From Gnetum montanum (lineage: Eukaryota; Streptophyta; Gnetopsida; Gnetales; Gnetaceae): 64,000 nt of DNA. The stretch is from assembly GCA_015680685.1 (NCBI GenBank), contig MNCI01028378.1:329592-393591 (forward strand), given 5' to 3'. Numbering within the stretch: position 1 is the first letter of the stretch; each line of letters opens with the position of its first letter. Shown here in pieces: positions 58,909 through 64,000 of this stretch. Made by a program: the position numbers and the translations under genes. The notes under the pieces are model-generated. The model worked only from the letters and a program-made list of their open reading frames with translations, did not search any database and was not told the DNA's origin.

Positions 58909-61900
58909 ATGGGCAAGGGTAAGCAGGTAGAAGGCCAGGGGAGGAAGGAGCCTAGCTTGACCTTCCCCGAAGAGAGTGAATCGATGTTCCAATGTCTGCC
59001 TAGACCCAGGATTCCATCATGGTCTGGATTGACGTGCAGATAGGCTCTAACCCTTTGTCAAAATTTGTGTTTTCGCCTACTGTTCCTATCGATTTGCCCC
59101 ATTGTGTAGCATAATGGTTCTTGTAGCGTAAAGGTTGCCATAGCGTAAATGTTTTCATAGCTTGAAGGACATGCTCAGCGTGCGGGGTTTTTGTGTCCAC
59201 ATTACAGCATGCGGGGTCTGCACGTTGGGGTTTGCAACGTGTAGGGTTTGCACGCTGGGCGTGAAGGGAACGGCAGTTTCTTTCCAAGTGTTGGCCGCTA
59301 GGGTGAAACTTTATTTTATTATTTCATTTTTCTTGTATAGCTGATTTGTCGTGGTTTCCAAACACTTGCAAGAATTCCAAGCCTTTCCTCCTAGTGGTGG
59401 AGCTTGTCAGGGTTTTGGCATGGTTTGGGCCCATTGATTCTGACGAACCTACTCCTAATATGGTCATTGATAAAAATGGGGTATGGTTCAGAATAGGTAT
59501 TAGTGAGTTTCTTCCCTTCATGCTAGAGAGATTCAACGTGGTAATATGGTCCCACTTAAGTGAACAATTAACATGAAGCGTGCTTGAGACCATTTTACCA
59601 GGATCCTCAAACAGCGTAACAGCTTTCATGGTTGACATTGATGAGGGACCGCTCACGATTGAGGACGGTCCTTCTAGAGGACCTAGATCTACCCGTCCAT
59701 TGTCATGTGTATGGGACTTATTGTCAGATGGCCCTCACCACATCAATAACACCATATTCCTAGCTGCTCATGTGCATACTTTGTTCCAGAATCCTCCTGG
59801 AATGGTGTACCGAGTAGGAAGGTAAGGTTGTTCAATTTACCATTTTTACCTTGCTGCTTAGTAGTGGTTATATTTTGATCACCGTCTCTTTGCAGGCCTC
59901 AATTCGATAAAGAAGGAGTGTGTGCAAGCGATGATGGACTCACTTTGGTTCGTACCGCCTTAGAGACTTTCATGGTGGGCCCCACTCTTTGTGGTGCCAT
60001 GTTGGCCTAGACTAAGGGTGATATTGTTCATTTTCACAAACGGTACTCGAGGGCACTTGCACAATGCGAGGCTAGGGGGTGGCCACATGGGGATTGATCT
60101 CATAATGGGCCAGTTTTTCCACGTGATGTCAATTTGGCTTCTAGCGATTTGAATCTATCGACTAACAGTAAGTAATGGTATTTTTGACACCTCAGTTTGT
60201 TTGTTCTGCTACATCATTGGTTATATTGACTCCATGGTGTTATCTTGTGCGTACAGTGGACGTCCCCCCTGGTGGAGCCACTTTCACAACAAGGCAAACT
60301 GAGAGCACTTTGTCTATGAAATTTGGGGAAATTAGTGATGCACAGCGATGGTTACATACTAAGGCATCGCCACATATCATCAGTTGTTTGAGTGATGCAG
60401 GCCTCATGGATTTGTTTACTGCTTTGAGCCTTGATGTTTCTGTGAAGAAGATGATTGGAATCATTGATTCTTTCAATGAATCTGTCACCTACTATAGCAC
60501 TCGCATCAAGGGTGTCAAAGTGGTTTTCCATCTATCAGTGGAGTTCTTCTCAGACTTCTTTGGTGTACCAGTAGCTGGGACTAAAGTGATTTTGGATAGA
60601 GCGCATAAAGAGCTCCATGTTGTGCGTGAGTTGGAGGATTGGTTGGGCATTCTTAAAGGTGCTAAGGGATTCCCCATGTAGGGAAAATCAAAAGTAGCTG
60701 AAGTTAATGAGTTGTATCCCTTGTTCAGAGCGCAGGCGTTTCCCAAATCCCTGTCTCAAGTAAATACTTTTTGGGTGGAACCTATGCGTATCATATGCAC
60801 GATTCTGGAGACTGGGGTACATTATAATTGGACCGAGTTTTTACTTACAAGTTTCCATAGGGAGATAGTGAGGTTACATTCAAACATTGAGGCACAATCC
60901 CATTTCACCTTTTCATTCTTTGCCGGTTACTTGTGCGAGCTGGCTAAATTTTTAGTTGTTCGCACGAGTAACAAGTACGTGTTAAGGGATTGCAACCAAC
61001 TATCTCACCTATGGATTCGCCACTTATTTGAGGTGGCCAAGTCTCAAGATGCTCCTGAGGGGATTGATGAATTGGTTTCTGTCACAACGGAGGGGTCATC
61101 TGGTCATTCAATTCATATGCGTGACATCGTAGGGTTGGAACCAAATAGTGTGCCCTATATTGCTAGGAGAGCTGATCAGGTGATCAAGGAAATGATCGAG
61201 AAAGCAAAATCAAAAGTTCAGAAGCGTGAACGTCTTAGAGAGGTTGCTCTAACTATAGATGAACCAAGGGTGAAACGTATACAGTTTAAGATGCCTGTAC
61301 GAGGTAAGCTTTATTCATTGATTTGTCATTGTTTTTATTGTCATCATCGTTATTTTTACTTTATTTTTCGGCTGTTTATACAAAACTGATGTTGAACCTA
61401 TGAATGTCATTAGAGTTGACTTCTAAAGTAAGAAGAGAGAGATTAGCACTGATCATCGAGGAGGAAGAGGTCTCAATGAACTTACATGAGGAGGACGAAA
61501 TAGGCAAGGACGAGATAGGAGGAATGAAAGATCAGGAGGAAGATACCACATAAGAGGGTAACATCGATGATCAGGATGGAGTTGATGAGATGTTTGATGG
61601 TTTCCTTAGAGGGAGGCTAGACCTTGGCAATCCTCTGAATCAGGAGAAAGACAGAGATTTCAGTATATTCGCCATATTATGTTTATTTGCCTTTTGAATT
61701 GTGCTTCTCATTGTTCGAAGTTTTAATTTTATGTTTTTTTACTGCTACTAGGTGAAAATGTTGACACTAGGATGGTCCCTAACATTTGTTTAGAAGTCCC
61801 TATGATGAAGGGTCCCACAGAAATGACCACCGATGTTAACCTATCTCCTACGCATGAAACATTTACTTGGATCGAAATGAGAAGTAAAATGGATTTTATA

Positions 61901-63030
61901 ACTGGTATTGTTGATGAGCTAGTTGAACGCATCTAGCAAGCTCATCATGAAATAGGTACATATATCTTAAGCATTTCGAATCCTTTGGTTTTTCGCATCT
62001 GTTTCTACTGTCTGATGTCTAATGCATGTTCATCTCACATGGATAGGGACTAAGCTAAGGTGGGATCCATCTAAGGCTACGTGTATTGATAATTTTCCTA
62101 CACTACCACCAGAGATTGAGCAAGTACCCTGACAAATCTATGATGAAGTGGCAGAATGCATTGTGCAAAATGCCAAGTCTCTTTGGACCTATAGGCGCTC
62201 CATCAAGAGGCTATGGTTGTAGATTCAGGCAAGAGAAAAAGATATTTCCAAGCTATTAGCAGAACAGGATGATCTCAAATCACGCTATGAGTTCACCTCA
62301 ACAAGGTTAACAAGTGATCGTTCTTGGTGGACTTCCGAGATTACTTATAACAGATATTGAAATTTATTGAATCACCAAGTGTCAATGACTCAGGAGCTAG
62401 CAGAGCATAAGGCACAAATAGACTTACTGAACCTCAATTGTCAGGATTGGAAGGCTTTCGCTTCTAAGGTGCGGAAATGAGGTCAAGATCAAAAGACCCA
62501 TAAGTATCATTATAAAAAATCGTTAAAGGAGGTATCTATAGAGAAGCGTCAGCTGGAGATGTTTGTTGAGGGTTTAGGCCTACGCTCTTCATTTGATGCA
62601 TTTGCTAAGCATACTGTGGTGGAGATGGAATCACCTAAGAGGGTAATCACCATAGCTTCTGGGGAGGCTTCTGTGGGTGAGTTTCCTTTGAAACATCCCA
62701 CTTGGTCTGTAGTGGATAAAGGGAAAGCTTTGGCCAACGTTGATCTGGGCCTTGATGGGACTAACTGGGCAAGTGTCTCTAACAAAGAAATTCTTCGTCA
62801 GTTGGAATTTAGTCTAGGAGGTTCTTCTTCAGTGAGTCGTTTAAACTTGTGAATTTTGTTTATTAAATAACTTTTGGAATTATTCTCTTTTCCTTTTGTG
62901 TTAATTGTTTTCTTTTACCTTTTCATAGGGTCAAGGCGATGACGATGGTCAAGAAGGTGGCCCCAGAAAAGTAGGGATCCATGGTGCTAGGGAGTTTGAG
63001 GGGGAGACCCCTCCCAACCCTACTGCTTAG
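58909..63030 (+). pseudogene. Eight-exon gene antisense to element D pol; FCP1-like N-terminus
   Basis: Coding exons: 58909-58918, 59341-59821, 59896-60167, 60257-61303, 61414-61662, 61752-61955, 62047-62831 and 62929-63030. All introns are GT-AG; donors include GTAAGC, GTAAGG, GTAAGT and GTGAGT. Frame is kept at every junction; 3,150 nt give 1,049 residues and a TAG. Residues 17-164 resemble FCP1/NLI-interacting-factor HAD phosphatases: FLLVVELVRVL, R-x-G-x2-EFL with FNVVIWS, and NTIFLAAH followed by NPP. The catalytic Asp pairs are replaced (E24/V26, A145/A146). Residues 255-600 (e.g. SVEFFSDFFGVPVAG, NTFWVEPMRIICTILETGVH) are unrecognised, perhaps a plant transposon-associated domain. Residues 755-940 are charged and helical. 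Ten internal stops (59574, 60008, 60095, 60679, 61551, 61934, 62130, 62220, 62358, 62478) kill this copy. Confidence 0.8.
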
Positions 63031-63560
63031 TTTTAAATTTGGTATTATCATCGCTCATGTTTTTACATGAGTTGCAAACAGAATGTTTTTCTTTGGATTG
63101 TATATAGACTGATGGATGGAATCGGTTAACCGTTGTAATTGTCTATTTGTATATGAATACATTTTTTTGTTTGTTGTTAAAATGATTATGTATGTGATCT
63201 ATGCATCATGTGGGGACATTGCACTAGGTTGTAATTTGATGTTGATACATTTATACTATTTTTTCGATTGAGTTTTCTGTTATTCCTTTTTTTTGTTTGA
63301 ATTTTAAGTTTGTTGGAACACTGATAAGCATAGATTTAAAGTGAAAATATTTTGGGCTTGAATGTAAACACGATGTAGCAATGTAAAGTTTTTTTGTTCA
63401 TTTTGTTGTTTAAGTGTAATGCACGAAGTAGGAACAGAAGTAGGAGCATAATCATGTAAAAAGGGGAATATGAAGGAAAACTATGGCTGATCACACAACG
63501 CAATGGGGTAAGCATAAATTCGAACTATAAACTTGCATTGAGAGAAAAGAAATGTAAGAA
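63031..63560 (+). other. 3' flank of the antisense gene
   Basis: AT-rich, T-run-bearing sequence follows the stop codon, as expected for a 3' untranslated region. No AATAAA is seen; 'aataca' occurs near 63155. No further gene is visible before the repeats that start at about 63565. Confidence 0.35.
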
Positions 63561-63564
63561 AATG

Positions 63565-63825
63565 CTCTAGTTTAAGGCCATTTCGAGCCATGGGCACATG
63601 TGTGTCAGTTTAAAGTCATGACGGACTGTAGACTTGATGTTCTAGTTTAAAGCCATTCCAGGCCCCATGTACTAGTTTAAGGCCATTTTAGGCCATATGT
63701 AAACAACAGAAGTTTCAAGTGATACTGATGGGTTCCTTGGTAAACCGGCCATTTCTGGCCATGGCTAGTTTTATGTCGTTGTGGACATGTGGTAGTTTAA
63801 CGTCATTTTAGATGATGAATGTAGC
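63565..63825. repeat. Irregular AGTTTAAAGTCAT-type repeats
   Basis: About seven imperfect units of roughly 25-40 bp share AGTTTAAGGCCATTTCAGGCC or AGTTTAAAGTCATGACGGAC cores. These are the same two core types found at 57815-57930 and 53470-53690. The block closes the antisense-gene insert on the right. Confidence 0.7.
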
Positions 63826-63999
63826 TTATTGGTTTAGTAATTTTTTTAGTTTTCTTAATTTAATATTAGGAGTGGCGTTAATAGGTATGATCCTATACTT
63901 AGCATCCCCTTCGTTGATCACGTTGAATGGTAATTCAGCCCAAGGGATGTCTGATGGAATGGGCTCTATGTTGGCATCTTCTAGTATTTCTATGTGTTC
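63826..63999 (-). CDS. Open frame at window edge, possible element D Gag-Pol segment
   Basis: A minus-strand frame open to the window edge reads EHIEILEDANIEPIPSDIPW, then AELPFNVINEGDAKYRIIPI, and ends at TAA 63826-63828. It has ordinary protein-like composition and no stop over 57 codons. Position and strand suggest it precedes RT in the element D polyprotein, but I see no diagnostic motif. It could equally be part of another ORF. Confidence 0.35.
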   Translation of the reverse strand, partial: EHIEILEDANIEPIPSDIPWAELPFNVINEGDAKYRIIPINATPNIKLRKLKKLLNQ

Positions 64000-64000
64000 A

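Larger units (their letters stand above)
52067..64000 (-). mobile_element. Tat/Ogre-lineage Ty3/gypsy element D carrying an antisense gene
   Basis: This minus-strand element is inserted in element C and runs off the right edge. From its 3' end it has a 285-bp LTR, a polypurine tract, a long 3' region with tandem repeats, then integrase, archaeal-type RNase H, gypsy RNase H and RT in one continuous frame (54194-57757). A 6-kb block follows with a spliced gene on the opposite strand and flanking repeats, then an open minus-strand frame at the edge. The second RNase H is diagnostic of the Tat lineage. Ogre and Grande elements of this lineage are known for extra or antisense ORFs, introns and tandem repeats (from memory). 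Gag, primer site and 5' LTR are outside. Confidence 0.75.

Noticed and set aside
59031-59043. Alternative first intron donor at GCAG|ATAGGC with a G-to-A change
   Set aside because: Joining from here puts exon 2 out of frame, whereas the GTAAGC donor at 58919 gives the right phase without assuming a mutation.
58662-59287. Cys/His-rich minus-strand frames near 58.7-59.3 kb
   Set aside because: They are read through the 46-bp tandem repeats and AGCGTG motifs on the strand opposite the gene leader. The repeated residues only mirror the DNA repeat.
60240-60746. Minus-strand open frames inside exon 4
   Set aside because: They overlap the spliced plus-strand gene, whose splice phases and composition give much better support.

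Overview
This window looks like heterochromatin or intergenic DNA from a land plant with a very large, repeat-packed genome. A gymnosperm would fit, because old LTR elements keep both LTRs and nested insertions are not purged, but that is inference. I found no intact host protein gene, tRNA, rRNA or CRISPR array. Almost everything is a nested stack of decayed retrotransposons, and nearly every reading frame is broken.

Layout. 1-2719 is the 5' part of a minus-strand SIRE-like Ty1/copia element. It sits in a plus-strand Ty3/gypsy LTR (2720-3164), which cuts a minus-strand LINE (3165-5340) at its reverse transcriptase catalytic site. A second LINE, plus strand, starts near 5400. Its pieces recur in N-to-C order at 5400-6651, 20041-20213, 27232-27829 and 38986-39300, separated by three related Athila-like gypsy elements: A (6652-20040, minus), B (20214-27231, plus, without pol) and B2 (27830-38985, minus). 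Element A carries a 212-bp SINE-like insertion. B2 carries an inverted gag block and a 1,261-bp solo LTR of another family with a perfect 5-bp target duplication. 39301-43311 is low-information AT-rich DNA. 43312-48108 is a Tork/Tnt1-like copia element (minus). 48113-52066 is a fourth Athila-like element, C (plus), cut in its protease by a Tat/Ogre-lineage gypsy element, D (52067 to the window end, minus).

Element D is the notable locus. Its pol keeps a single frame from 57757 to 54194 and has the second, archaeal-type RNase H that marks the Tat lineage. On the opposite strand, upstream of RT, lies a TATA-driven gene of eight coding exons (58909-63030). All seven introns are GT-AG, every junction keeps frame, and the spliced length is 3,150 nt (1,049 codons plus stop). 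The first 164 residues read as an FCP1/NLI-interacting-factor-like HAD phosphatase domain that has lost its catalytic aspartates. The rest is an unrecognised central domain and a helical C-terminal region. The gene has ten premature stops but no net frameshift. The same repeat motif family flanks both pol and this gene, which suggests the gene is resident in this element family.

Together the window shows successive insertion: LINEs first, then Athila-like elements into them, then SIRE and Tat elements into those. The later base decay is dominated in D by nonsense changes that fit C-to-T or G-to-A transitions.
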